Positions 25,072 to 33,630 of a stretch of 64,000 bases of DNA are shown here, piece by piece. The notes below the pieces were generated by a model. That model ran no database searches. It was not told the DNA's origin and saw only the letters and a program-made list of their open reading frames with translations. The stretch's first letter is position 1. Each line of letters starts with the position of its first letter. Location: positions 1 through 64,000 of the forward strand of contig JACMQL010000028.1 in NCBI GenBank assembly GCA_014377015.1, read 5' to 3'. Origin of the DNA: Actinomycetota bacterium (GTDB lineage Bacteria > Actinomycetota > Actinomycetes > Nanopelagicales > Nanopelagicaceae). The translations under genes and the position numbers were made by a program.

Positions 25072-26592
25072 CTATTCGGCGGTAATAAAAATACTGTGAT
25101 AACCCTCCGCACCGTTGGGTAACACAGCAACACTCTTTTCACCTTGCAGGTCACCGCTGCCATCTGTTGCCCGCGCAGAAATTCTGTGTTCACCTGATGT
25201 CGCGTTCCATTTCAGCCACCACTGACGCCATGTTGTGTTGGCGAGCTCGGGTCCCAATTTTGCGTTCTGCCATTCACCGTTATCTATTTTCACCTCGACT
25301 TTAGTGATGCCACGGGTAGGCGCCCACGCCACCCCTCCTATGACCGCTTTTCCTTGCACTATGCGGGCGCCATTTCTCGGAGTATCAATTCTGGTTGAAG
25401 TTTTTATTGGTGCAAGCACCGACCAACCACGAGGAATCCAGTAGCCGCGTTTCTCATCAAAGCGAGTGAGTTCTATTCTAGATAACCACTTAGTTGCAGA
25501 GACATATCCATATAGTCCGGGCACTATTATGCGTGCAGGAAATCCATGATCAGTTGGGAGAACCTCTCCATTCATTCCAAAGGCGATCATCGCATCTCGC
25601 CCATCGAGTGCCGCTAAGGGAAAGCCGGCAGTGAATCCATCCACTGAATGACCCATTATTTGGTCAGCGCGCGATAACGGTCCAGCTTCCTTGACTAAAT
25701 CATCCAGGCGGATTCCTAACCATCGCGCGTTGCCTACTAAGTTTCCACCGATTTCATTGGAAACGCAGGCGATAGTGTCATCCAATTCGAAAAAGGGACG
25801 ATTCGTTAACTCTTTATAAGTGAACTTAAGTGGTGTCGAGACCATTCCATCAATGGTGAGAGTCCACGTGTCGAGTGAAATATCAGGCAGCGAAAGTGCG
25901 GTATCTATTCGGTAGAAATCAGAATTTGGCGTGAAGAGTGTGGAAAGTCCTGGCACGCCGAGCGCCGGATCCGTGGGCGGTGGAGGAAGTGGCCGCAGCG
26001 CCTTAGGAAGAATTACCTTGAGCCTTTCCAATTGTGTGTTGGCCTGCTGCTGCAGGAGTCGACCAAAACCAACGCTCGCAACTGCAACTGCCCCGATCAA
26101 GCCAGCGAAAGTGAGCGCTTCTCTCCTGGTGTATTCACCGCCGAAAGATTCCGCTTTCGTTTTTCGACGAGAAAAAGAATTAAGAATGAGCGCAGTAACT
26201 CCTCCGGTGATCAAGGAAGGCATCACCGCAAATGGACCAGCTTTCGCATCAAATAATGACGCCAAAACTGCGATCCCCGTCATTGCAAGAATTACATATT
26301 GGCCTTGTCGGGCTTTTTGTTGCGCGAAGAGGCGTCCAATAACCATTGCGAGAAGAGCGATTGCGATAGTGATGCAGGTGAGCAAGAAAGTTTTGTCGTT
26401 CACGCCAAAAAAGCGAATGACTAATTCCTTCATAAAGTTTGGTACAAAGTCAACTACCCGATTACCGATTGAAATTATGGGATTGTGGAGATTAGTGGCT
26501 AGGTGAGTGGAAATCTCTCCCGTTGCCAATCCACCTAACACCGCAGCGAGGCCGACAGCTTCTCCGTATCGAGTTATTTTAGTGAGCATCAT
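25072..26592 (-). CDS. Membrane-anchored sulfite-oxidase-type molybdopterin oxidoreductase
   Basis: Four to five membrane helices in the first 180 residues are followed by an extracytoplasmic molybdopterin domain of the sulfite oxidase/YedY family (about 225-400) and an Ig-like dimerisation domain (about 400-506). The molybdenum-binding Cys is C276 in TIACVSNEIGGNLVGNARW. The GFPARIIVPGLYGYVSATKWL block is typical. The helix before the catalytic domain begins YTRREALTFAG, a residual twin-arginine-like segment. The substrate of these fused actinobacterial proteins is not established; sulfite or oxidised methionine/sulfoxide repair are possibilities. It converges with the 23,889 gene, 5 bp apart. 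Confidence 0.85.
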   Translation of the reverse strand: MMLTKITRYGEAVGLAAVLGGLATGEISTHLATNLHNPIISIGNRVVDFVPNFMKELVIRFFGVNDKTFLLTCITIAIALLAMVIGRLFAQQKARQGQYVILAMTGIAVLASLFDAKAGPFAVMPSLITGGVTALILNSFSRRKTKAESFGGEYTRREALTFAGLIGAVAVASVGFGRLLQQQANTQLERLKVILPKALRPLPPPPTDPALGVPGLSTLFTPNSDFYRIDTALSLPDISLDTWTLTIDGMVSTPLKFTYKELTNRPFFELDDTIACVSNEIGGNLVGNARWLGIRLDDLVKEAGPLSRADQIMGHSVDGFTAGFPLAALDGRDAMIAFGMNGEVLPTDHGFPARIIVPGLYGYVSATKWLSRIELTRFDEKRGYWIPRGWSVLAPIKTSTRIDTPRNGARIVQGKAVIGGVAWAPTRGITKVEVKIDNGEWQNAKLGPELANTTWRQWWLKWNATSGEHRISARATDGSGDLQGEKSVAVLPNGAEGYHSIFITAE

Positions 26593-26732
26593 TTTTTAAT
26601 AACTCTCGATACCTTGTATGGGGCAGGAGCAACATAATCGCCACGATAATGAAAGCGACAATCGGTTCGTTGACATGCTCGCAACTTCACCACTTTGCAA
26701 GACGTGAGTCAAGGACGTTGATAAAGACAAAA

Positions 26733-26760
26733 GAACCACGTCCCCGAAGAAACGTGGTTC
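26733..26760 (-). terminator. Terminator after the secreted phosphoesterase-like gene
   Basis: GAACCACGT (26733-26741) pairs with ACGTGGTTC (26752-26760); on the minus strand the stem is followed by TTTTGTCTTT. It lies 30 bp past the stop of the 27,908 gene. Confidence 0.75.
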
Positions 26761-26789
26761 CGTTGCCATAGATGGTGGTGCTTGACGGA

Positions 26790-27908
26790 TTAGTGCTTAC
26801 CGATATTGGCTGCGACTAGATGTACCTTGAAGTTCCACAAATTAGGGTCGCGTGGATCGATGACCAACTCGACCCAGTGGTTAAAGCCTGATCCAAAAGT
26901 CTGTACCCGGGTGAAGTTTTCAACCAAAGTGCCTTTATCCTTTTCAATCAATTTGCCTCCAGTTTCATTCATTGGCATATCAACCTGATACCAATGCTCA
27001 TCTCCATTTTGGAGTAGCACGGGTCGTTTGAACTTAAGTGTGTTTGTCAGTAAGGCTTGCTTGGTCGCCGCGTATGCTGCGCTATTTTCATTGTTTGGCA
27101 CGGCTGCATCTCTTGCATACCCCTCCCAGTCCATATTTGCTTGCAAAACTACGATTATCCCGACGGAGTTTTTTTCAGTGGCGTAATTAAATCCCTTGTT
27201 AATCCACGCCACATTTGCGGCATCTCGTGCAACGAATTCAACAGCGTCGCCATCTGCGGAAGTGTCGTTGTATGTCTTGAAAGCTGGTGTAGTTACCGAT
27301 GAATTATTGGCAGATCCGGGTACATTGGGAATGATCACGGTGATTCCACGGTATTCAAAAATCTGCATTTCTGGATATTTAGGATCGTGAAGTATTGGAC
27401 TCAGCAAAGTTGACTGACCTAATGAAATATAATTTCCGCCTTTTTGGAAGAAGTTGCTTCGTACGAGGGCAAGACGCGAATTTGGATCAAATGCATCCTT
27501 AACGGCGCGATCACAGTCCACCCATTCGTTATCTCCTACTGAGTAGAACAATGGGGCTTGGAATTTGTCGAAAAAGCTGGTCTTTAAAGCGGGATAAGCA
27601 GCATCCGCGCACTTGTCGCCCTTGCCGCTCATTGTGTCACCATCAAATAAAGTGAACTTGATCTTTGAGTCGGCATTAATTTCTGCAATGACATTCGGAG
27701 TCTCGAAGGCTCCTTTAGCGTCGTATGGCATATCTCCAATAAGTGCTACAGAAAACTTGACATTAAGTGAGGCGGCAGAAGCCTGAATTGAAAAATAGAT
27801 TCCATATCCAATTGCCAAAGTGGCAATGAGCACGGTTGCGGTGAGTCTCTTGGCGTTTAAATTCTGAGATTTAATTGAAGTCACGACCGAATAGTGTCCA
27901 TCGCACAT
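26790..27908 (-). CDS. Exported calcineurin-like phosphoesterase-type protein
   Basis: An N-terminal hydrophobic helix (about residues 22-45) ending in ASAA is followed by a domain with metallophosphoesterase-like blocks: ALIGDMPYD, LFDGDTMSGKGDKC, FYSVGDNEWVDCDR (the G-D-N-E/H block) and a late NGDEHWYQVD in place of the usual GHxH. It should act outside the membrane. The last block being D-E-H-W rather than G-H-x-H makes the metal site unusual. I chose ATG at 27908; TTG two codons earlier and GTG at 27884 are alternatives and none has a good ribosome binding site. It is monocistronic, with its own terminator and an inverted repeat upstream. Confidence 0.65.
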   Translation of the reverse strand: MCDGHYSVVTSIKSQNLNAKRLTATVLIATLAIGYGIYFSIQASAASLNVKFSVALIGDMPYDAKGAFETPNVIAEINADSKIKFTLFDGDTMSGKGDKCADAAYPALKTSFFDKFQAPLFYSVGDNEWVDCDRAVKDAFDPNSRLALVRSNFFQKGGNYISLGQSTLLSPILHDPKYPEMQIFEYRGITVIIPNVPGSANNSSVTTPAFKTYNDTSADGDAVEFVARDAANVAWINKGFNYATEKNSVGIIVVLQANMDWEGYARDAAVPNNENSAAYAATKQALLTNTLKFKRPVLLQNGDEHWYQVDMPMNETGGKLIEKDKGTLVENFTRVQTFGSGFNHWVELVIDPRDPNLWNFKVHLVAANIGKH

Positions 27909-27915
27909 GAACAAA

Positions 27916-27960
27916 AGTTGTACTACAAGATTGCCGAATTTGAACCCAAGATGTACAACT
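27916..27960. promoter_or_regulatory. Inverted repeat AGTTGTAC...GTACAACT upstream of the 27,908 gene
   Basis: Perfect 8-bp arms at 27916-27923 and 27953-27960, with another ACTACAA beside the first arm. The spacing (29 nt) is long for one dimer but could hold two or a DNA loop. It overlaps the likely promoter of the 27,908 gene. Confidence 0.4.
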
Positions 27961-27968
27961 AAATCTAG

Positions 27969-28388
27969 TTAAAGCGAAATATCTAAGGTCCAGGCGCAAC
28001 CATCTTTATCTGCTTTGGCTTTACCAGTGCCCGCAATTCCCTTGAGTTGGTCGATTCCAGACCCCGATAGTAATTCCAGAGTTGAATTTACGACTCCCCC
28101 AGAATACGTGCCGATTTCCTTCACTGTAAACGTCCCTGTGCGTCCTGCTATTTGCCCGGTTACTTGTGCGAGTCCAACGAAAGTTGCCTCTGATCGGTGC
28201 ATTTCCGATGCATCAAATTCACTATAAAACATTAAGTATTCGACTTTTGCCGTTCCTTCAATATCGCCAGTGAAATTACAATCGATACTGGCTTTTGTTG
28301 TTTTTGTGCCAGCAAGTGTTGGACCGTAATCAACTTCGTCCCACTTGGTAGGGATGTATGTAGCAGTGATTTTCATGGAATTCGCCAT
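27969..28388 (-). CDS. DUF3224 family protein
   Basis: A 139-residue beta-rich protein with no signal peptide. The blocks TKASIDCNFTGDIEGTAKVEYLMFYS, FVGLAQVTGQIAGRTGTFTVKEIGTYSGGVV and the glycine-rich GSGIDQLKGIAGTGKAKADKDG fit DUF3224, an allene-oxide-cyclase-like barrel family found in actinobacteria. The function of the family is not known. It starts 3 bp after the last permease gene and should be co-transcribed with the Pot-type transporter. Confidence 0.75.
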   Translation of the reverse strand: MANSMKITATYIPTKWDEVDYGPTLAGTKTTKASIDCNFTGDIEGTAKVEYLMFYSEFDASEMHRSEATFVGLAQVTGQIAGRTGTFTVKEIGTYSGGVVNSTLELLSGSGIDQLKGIAGTGKAKADKDGCAWTLDISL

Positions 28389-28391
28389 TCT

Positions 28392-29198
28392 CTAGAAGCG
28401 TCCGCCGGAAGTTGAGTCCTGACTCAAGCGTTGCGATAGATAGATAGGGATCACAGATACAACAATCAAAGTAGCAGCTACGACATTCACGATTGGTGCT
28501 TGGTTTGGACGGAAGAGGTTGTTATAAATCCAAATTGGCAAAGTCTCTATTCCCGGACCGGCAGTAAATGTGGTCACAACAATCTCATCGAACGAGAGTC
28601 CAAATGCTAAAAGTCCTCCCGCAAAAAGCGCGGAGGCGAGATTTGGCAATGTTATCAATCGGAAAGTTGTTATGCCGTTGGCTCCTAAGTCCATGGAAGC
28701 CTCCTGGAGTGAAGTACCCATGCGCTTTAAGCGGGCAAGTGCGTTGTTGTAAACGACGACAATGCAGAATGTCGCATGTCCAATAACGATAGTTAGCACT
28801 CCAGTTGAAAGTCCTATTTGCTGATTGAAAGCATTGCTTAAAGCGATACCTGTCACGACGCCGGGTAGCGAAATTGGCAGCACAACAAGCAGCGAGATAA
28901 CTTCTTTTCCGAAAAATGAATAGCGGCTGACAGCATAGGCGAGGCAAGTACCGAGAACTAACGCGATTGCAGTAGCGGAAAGTCCTGCAGTGATGCTCCA
29001 ACCCAGAGCCTCCCTCACTCCTCGATTTTCTATCGCTTTACTCCACCATTTTGTGGTGAATTCATTCGGTGGCCAACTAAAAGTCTTGCTCGCGTTAAAT
29101 GAATTGATTACCACGACTGTGATCGGCACATAGATAAAAGCCAGGCCAATCCCCATGAGGGAGGTGAGTGCGTATCGAGCTCCCTTGGATATTGTCAT
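28392..29198 (-). CDS. potC: Polyamine-type ABC transporter permease PotC
   Basis: A six-helix permease of the PotC class, with the EAA loop QEASMDLGANGITTF-RLITLPNLA near residue 175. It abuts the PotB gene with no spacer. Spermidine/putrescine is the usual assignment for this class, but other small cations or amino-acid derivatives are imported by relatives. Confidence 0.85.
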   Translation of the reverse strand: MTISKGARYALTSLMGIGLAFIYVPITVVVINSFNASKTFSWPPNEFTTKWWSKAIENRGVREALGWSITAGLSATAIALVLGTCLAYAVSRYSFFGKEVISLLVVLPISLPGVVTGIALSNAFNQQIGLSTGVLTIVIGHATFCIVVVYNNALARLKRMGTSLQEASMDLGANGITTFRLITLPNLASALFAGGLLAFGLSFDEIVVTTFTAGPGIETLPIWIYNNLFRPNQAPIVNVVAATLIVVSVIPIYLSQRLSQDSTSGGRF

Positions 29199-30059
29199 TT
29201 AGAGGCTCGCCAATGCGCCAGTACGACGAACCAACCATAAGTAGATAGCCATGATGGCCACTGGCACTGTTGCAATCGTCGCTGCAAATGGCAGATTGAT
29301 GCTGAAATTCTGATACACGACGTTTCCGAGCATCTGCAATTTGCCACCGATGATTTGTGCAGTGATGTAATCGCCAAGACTTAGAGAGAAAGTAAACATC
29401 GAACCAGCCACCAGGCTTGGAAAAATCAAAGGAAGAATCACTCTGCGGAAGGTATAGAAATTATGCGCCCCAAGGTCGCCAGATGCATCCAGGAGTGAGT
29501 TTGGTAGGCGCTCAAGTCCGGCGTAAATCGGCAGAATCATGTAGGGCAGCCACAAGTAGGAGAGCCCGATGATGATGGCTGGCCCGCCGAAGCCTGGTGA
29601 ATGAATTCCGAGCGGAGAAAGCAACCAGTCGACCACGCCAGTACCAGGCTCGAGCATTGTTCGCCATGCATAGATTTTTACGAGATAGGAAGCCCAAAGT
29701 GGAGTGAGTACTAGAGCCACCAGAATTTTCTGACTCTTCGGCTTCGCAATTTTCGCCATAAAAAATGCCATGGGGATCGCGAAGAGAACGCAGATCGCCG
29801 TGACAGAAAGAGCGATTCCAATTGTTCGCAAAATAACGTTGCGGTAGGCGGGATCGGTGAACATGTCGTGGAAATTGTCGAGGTTGAATTTTGCAACGAC
29901 ATCTCCTGTGAAACTGTTGATCGTAAAAAATGCAGTAATGAGCAATGTGCCAAGAGCGCCGAGGTAGGCAACAACGAGCCATGAGGTTGGAGCAAAAAGA
30001 AGTGCGGCCAACCTGAATTTAGGATGCTTATGCATCCAGGTCGGGATTGTTGACTTCAT
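29199..30059 (-). CDS. potB: Polyamine-type ABC transporter permease PotB
   Basis: A 286-residue permease; the EAA loop reads LDASGDLGAHNFYTF-RRVILPLIFP near residue 195, and the first loop has the large extracytoplasmic segment typical of PotB. Gene order potA-potD-potB-potC matches a single operon, interrupted by the hairpin at 30115-30147 between potD and potB. Confidence 0.85.
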   Translation of the reverse strand: MKSTIPTWMHKHPKFRLAALLFAPTSWLVVAYLGALGTLLITAFFTINSFTGDVVAKFNLDNFHDMFTDPAYRNVILRTIGIALSVTAICVLFAIPMAFFMAKIAKPKSQKILVALVLTPLWASYLVKIYAWRTMLEPGTGVVDWLLSPLGIHSPGFGGPAIIIGLSYLWLPYMILPIYAGLERLPNSLLDASGDLGAHNFYTFRRVILPLIFPSLVAGSMFTFSLSLGDYITAQIIGGKLQMLGNVVYQNFSINLPFAATIATVPVAIMAIYLWLVRRTGALASL

Positions 30060-30114
30060 TTCACCTCCAAATTATCTATCGCAGGGCAACCAGCATCGCC
30101 ATAGAAAAAATAGC

Positions 30115-30147
30115 GCCGAGGTGCGAGAGTAAATCCCGCACCTCGGC
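30115..30147 (-). terminator. Hairpin inside the pot operon, after potD
   Basis: GCCGAGGTGCG (30115-30125) pairs perfectly with CGCACCTCGGC (30137-30147). On the minus strand it is followed by GCTATTTTTTC. It should limit read-through from the binding-protein gene into potB-potC. Confidence 0.8.
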
Positions 30148-30154
30148 ACCATAT

Positions 30155-31345
30155 TTAAGCGTTACGTAAACTGGACCAGGCTTTAACCCACTCTGAGTAC
30201 GGCACGCATGTTGCATCAGCGCGTCCGTCTAGGCAGGCCTCGGTTGGTGTGTTCCAGTAGTAGACGTCAGTCCAGTAAGCATCATCTGCAGCATGAAAGG
30301 TCTCACAGAAATTCTTGTCCGATGTGAGATCGCAGGCCTTTGCGTTGGATGGTGCTTCGCCAAACCACTCAGCAACTCCTGCGTTGGCCTTTGGAGATGC
30401 GATGTGATCCATCCACATATAACCGCAATTTGGATGCTTAGCCTTACTGCTGATCATCCAAGTATCGGACCAGCCAGTGGATCCCTCGACTGGCTTTATG
30501 CCCTCGACGGGAACTCCTTCGCTTTTAGCAAGATTGATATTTACTTGCCAAGTTGTGCCAAGGACAGTTCCGCCTGACTTGAGTGATGCGACATGCTTGA
30601 GATAGTCACCCCAGTACTCGCCGATCAGCGGCTTTTGGATATTGAGCAGTGCAATTGCTGCATCAAATTGCTTCTGATCGAGTGCATATGGATAAGTGAT
30701 TCCTAGATCAGGTTGTGTCTTCATCAAATACAGCGCTGCGTCAGCGATATAAATGGGTGAATCATATGCAGTGATCTTTCCGGCATATGGTGAAGCGGCA
30801 TCAAATACCGCGCCCCATGAAGTTGGTGCGGGCTTCACGATGTCGGTGCGGTAAGCCAAGAGATTTGCACCTCGACCGTGAGGAACTCCGTAAGCAACTC
30901 CCTCAACTGAGTTCCATTGCTGATTCTTCAGACCTTTGAAGATGTCCGCGTAATTAGGAATGAGATCAGTATTGACTGGGGCAACGTCTCCGCCGTAAAT
31001 CAAACGAAGTGATGCATCGCCTGAGGCAGACACGACGTCGTAATCACCAGTCTTCATCAACGTGACCATCTCATCAGAAGTTGCTCCGACTTTCACGTTA
31101 ACTTTGCAACCGGTTGATTTTTCAAAATCGCTCACCCAGTCAACTGCTGGATCATTTGAGCCGTTTTCAACGTAACCGCCCCAAGCGACGACATTGACTT
31201 CGCCTTCGCCGGTACCCAGGGTCTTCATCATGTCGACCTTGGGGAGGGCCGAATCTGAAGCACCATTGTTTGAACTGCAACCAGCAAGGATTAATGCAAC
31301 TGCGGATGCCACCGCGATCTGCGAAAACAGACGCTTTGAGCGCAT
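30155..31345 (-). CDS. potD: Polyamine-type substrate-binding lipoprotein PotD
   Basis: A lipoprotein signal with lipobox LAGC (Cys at about residue 23) precedes a PotD/PotF-type binding domain (VNVVAWGGYVENGSNDPAVDWVSDFEKSTGCKV). At 396 residues it is somewhat longer than E. coli PotD (348). Several extra cysteines near the C-terminus (AKACDLT, KNFCETF, EACLDGR, ATCVP) suggest disulfides in the second lobe. Ligand uncertain within the polyamine/opine-like class. Confidence 0.85.
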   Translation of the reverse strand: MRSKRLFSQIAVASAVALILAGCSSNNGASDSALPKVDMMKTLGTGEGEVNVVAWGGYVENGSNDPAVDWVSDFEKSTGCKVNVKVGATSDEMVTLMKTGDYDVVSASGDASLRLIYGGDVAPVNTDLIPNYADIFKGLKNQQWNSVEGVAYGVPHGRGANLLAYRTDIVKPAPTSWGAVFDAASPYAGKITAYDSPIYIADAALYLMKTQPDLGITYPYALDQKQFDAAIALLNIQKPLIGEYWGDYLKHVASLKSGGTVLGTTWQVNINLAKSEGVPVEGIKPVEGSTGWSDTWMISSKAKHPNCGYMWMDHIASPKANAGVAEWFGEAPSNAKACDLTSDKNFCETFHAADDAYWTDVYYWNTPTEACLDGRADATCVPYSEWVKAWSSLRNA

Positions 31346-31404
31346 CTTTACCCCCCTCTTTACAGACCGCGCTCAACCATTGAACGTGGTTTCCCTAGTT
31401 TTGT

Positions 31405-32394
31405 TTAATTAACCAGGAATTCTTTTTCGGACTCCCAGGACAAAATGACAGAGTCTCCGACCGCAATATCTTCATGCCTTTGTGTGGCGATAAGAGTCCC
31501 ACCATCGACGGTGTCGACGAGGAATCGCGTAGTTGCTCCCACAAAAATTGCATCGCGCAATTTTCCAGCGACAGTCCGATCACCAAAAGTTTCGCCTTTT
31601 GAAATTGTAATGAATTCTGGACGGATGTTAATTGTTGTGCCGTTGAGGTCGTACTTATTGGTCTGACCGACGAATTCAGAGACAAAGGTTGTATAGGGAT
31701 TGTCGTATACCTCGCGCGGAGTGCCGAGTTGTTCAATTTTTCCGCGGTTGAAGATCGCGATGCGATCACTCATTGTGAGCGCTTCTTCTTGGTCATGTGT
31801 AACGAATATAAAAGTGATACCGACTTCGCGCTGCAACTCCTTGAGTTCAATTTGCATCTGTTCGCGCAGCTTTAGGTCGAGCGCCCCCAGCGGCTCGTCC
31901 AAGAGGAGCACGGACGGGCGATTCACCAGCGCTCGCGCCAAAGCAACTCGTTGGCGCTGGCCGCCGGAAAGTTGCGCGGGCTTGCGCTCGCCGTATCCTC
32001 CTAAGCGAACTTGTTCCAATGCAACAAGGGCCCGCGCGCGTCGTTCGACCTTCTCGACGCCTTTGACACGTAGTCCGTATTCGATATTAGAGATGACATC
32101 CATATGTGGGAAAAGCGCGTAATCCTGGAAGACCGTGTTGACATCTCGCTCGTACGGCGGGAGTTGGGAGACATCTGTGCCCCCGAGTTCGATGGAGCCA
32201 CGATCGGGCTTTTCAAATCCGGCGATCATGCGCAACACCGTCGTTTTGCCTGATCCGGAAGGTCCCAAGAGGGTGAGAAATTCTCCGGCGTACACATCCA
32301 GACTCACGTCATCGACAGCTTGGACAACGCCAAACGAGCGAGAGAGATTTCGAATTGAAACAAGTACTGGTCTATCAGGTTGAGGTAGGACCAC
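31405..32394 (-). CDS. potA: Polyamine-type ABC transporter ATPase PotA
   Basis: Walker A GPSGSGKTT (about 44-52), Q-loop VFQDYALFPH, signature LSGGQRQRVALARAL, Walker B VLLLDEPLGALD and H-loop THDQEEA are all present, followed by a C-terminal TOBE domain (about 240-329). It is the first gene of the pot operon. It is the only carbohydrate/polyamine-type importer ATPase in the window; the two sugar transporters at 6,683 and 15,810 lack their own, but a Pot-type ATPase serving them would be unusual. Confidence 0.92.
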   Translation of the reverse strand: MVLPQPDRPVLVSIRNLSRSFGVVQAVDDVSLDVYAGEFLTLLGPSGSGKTTVLRMIAGFEKPDRGSIELGGTDVSQLPPYERDVNTVFQDYALFPHMDVISNIEYGLRVKGVEKVERRARALVALEQVRLGGYGERKPAQLSGGQRQRVALARALVNRPSVLLLDEPLGALDLKLREQMQIELKELQREVGITFIFVTHDQEEALTMSDRIAIFNRGKIEQLGTPREVYDNPYTTFVSEFVGQTNKYDLNGTTINIRPEFITISKGETFGDRTVAGKLRDAIFVGATTRFLVDTVDGGTLIATQRHEDIAVGDSVILSWESEKEFLVN

Positions 32395-32516
32395 AGTGCC
32401 TCTCCGACGTCGCCCCGTTACTTGAAAAGCGACCGAATTACGATCGCCTCAGGAACGGTGGAATGGCGCTTACTTTACCCAGATTTCATCCTATTAGTAG
32501 GCATTTTCGGGCAGAA

Positions 32517-33494
32517 CTACTTCTTGGGCCCCGAGCCATTTTGGTCAGAAAGCGCAACGCTAGATACGCATTTATTGGAGTGCGCGGGTACGTTTTGCTG
32601 GATTAAGAATTTGCGTCCACCAAGTTCCATGTTAGAGAACGAACCGTTGGCACCTTGGATTACGTCGCCGTACTTCCATGAGCATTTGTCGGCATTTTCT
32701 AACCCACTCTGGTCGAACCACGATGTGAAATACGGATCCGAGATTGGCTCAGCCAGTTCGTGAGCCAACACGGAGGCCATGCCATCGGCGGCGGGGTTGT
32801 TATTTGGCGAACGCAGCACTTGGGAGACGCACGAGCCAAGACTGGCTGAGGGGTCACCGACAAACGCGTACAGAATTTTCGAGGAGTCGTTGGCGGTAAA
32901 GGAGTGGTATCCGCAGAAGTTTGTGAGGAAGCCGTTGACATTCACATTCGAACTAGTCAGAACTAGATACACGCCGTTGGGATCTTTTGGCAGGAGGTTT
33001 GAATTGAGGACGTGGTTAACGACATCGCTTACCTGCGGTCCTGTTGATCCATCCAGAGAGAGTCCGACAGAGCCAGAATCCACCACGCAACCTGAATACT
33101 TTATGGACGGGGAAACGAAGGTACGTATGCCCTTAATGATTTGGTAATAAGTGGCGTTGATGTTGTTCCACGGAGAATCGCCGATATTTGTAACAAGATC
33201 ATTGATGATGGAGGCCGTCGAATCTGAGCCAGGAGTTGGCGTGCAACTTTGTGAATCCCAATTGCCGTACCAGATCACGTAGGAGTTGGGGTTTGCCACA
33301 ATCGGCCCGCCCATGATGTAGTTGACAGCACCAATCCCATCGGATGCTCCAACCGAAGCTGCGTTGCTCGTGCTTTTTTCCTTAGTGAGATGAAGACCCC
33401 TCGCTGGGCTGCCAGCCTGTGAGGCCGAAAGTGGGAGAACTGAGAGCGCGGTTAAAATCGCAAGGGCTGTCGCGGCTGATCTGACCTTCAACAT
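32517..33494 (-). CDS. Secreted EXORDIUM-like (phosphate-induced protein 1 family) protein
   Basis: A Sec signal peptide (residues 1-26, ending SASQA) precedes a domain matching plant EXORDIUM/PHI-1 proteins: YVIWYGNWDS, GVYLVLTSSNVNVNGF-LTNFCGYHSF, ILYAFVGDP, DGMASVLAHELAEPISDPYFTSWFD, ENADKCSWKYGDV and GRKFLIQQ. The H-E-L-A-E segment inside a helix resembles a zinc-binding HExxE/H, hinting at a metallopeptidase-like fold. In plants the family is extracellular and growth- or sugar-related; its bacterial function is not known. Six or so cysteines suggest disulfides. It is transcribed toward potA, separated by 122 bp. Confidence 0.75.
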   Translation of the reverse strand: MLKVRSAATALAILTALSVLPLSASQAGSPARGLHLTKEKSTSNAASVGASDGIGAVNYIMGGPIVANPNSYVIWYGNWDSQSCTPTPGSDSTASIINDLVTNIGDSPWNNINATYYQIIKGIRTFVSPSIKYSGCVVDSGSVGLSLDGSTGPQVSDVVNHVLNSNLLPKDPNGVYLVLTSSNVNVNGFLTNFCGYHSFTANDSSKILYAFVGDPSASLGSCVSQVLRSPNNNPAADGMASVLAHELAEPISDPYFTSWFDQSGLENADKCSWKYGDVIQGANGSFSNMELGGRKFLIQQNVPAHSNKCVSSVALSDQNGSGPKK

Positions 33495-33630
33495 GGTGTC
33501 TCCAGGGGGAAAGGGAAATGTAGTCGAACTTTACCAGCAGTAAATTTACAAAAGATAGGGTACGCGTGAGTAATCTGCGACCACATCACAAAGCCTGCTG
33601 CTTTGAGAGATACAGGCATACCCTTGAGAC

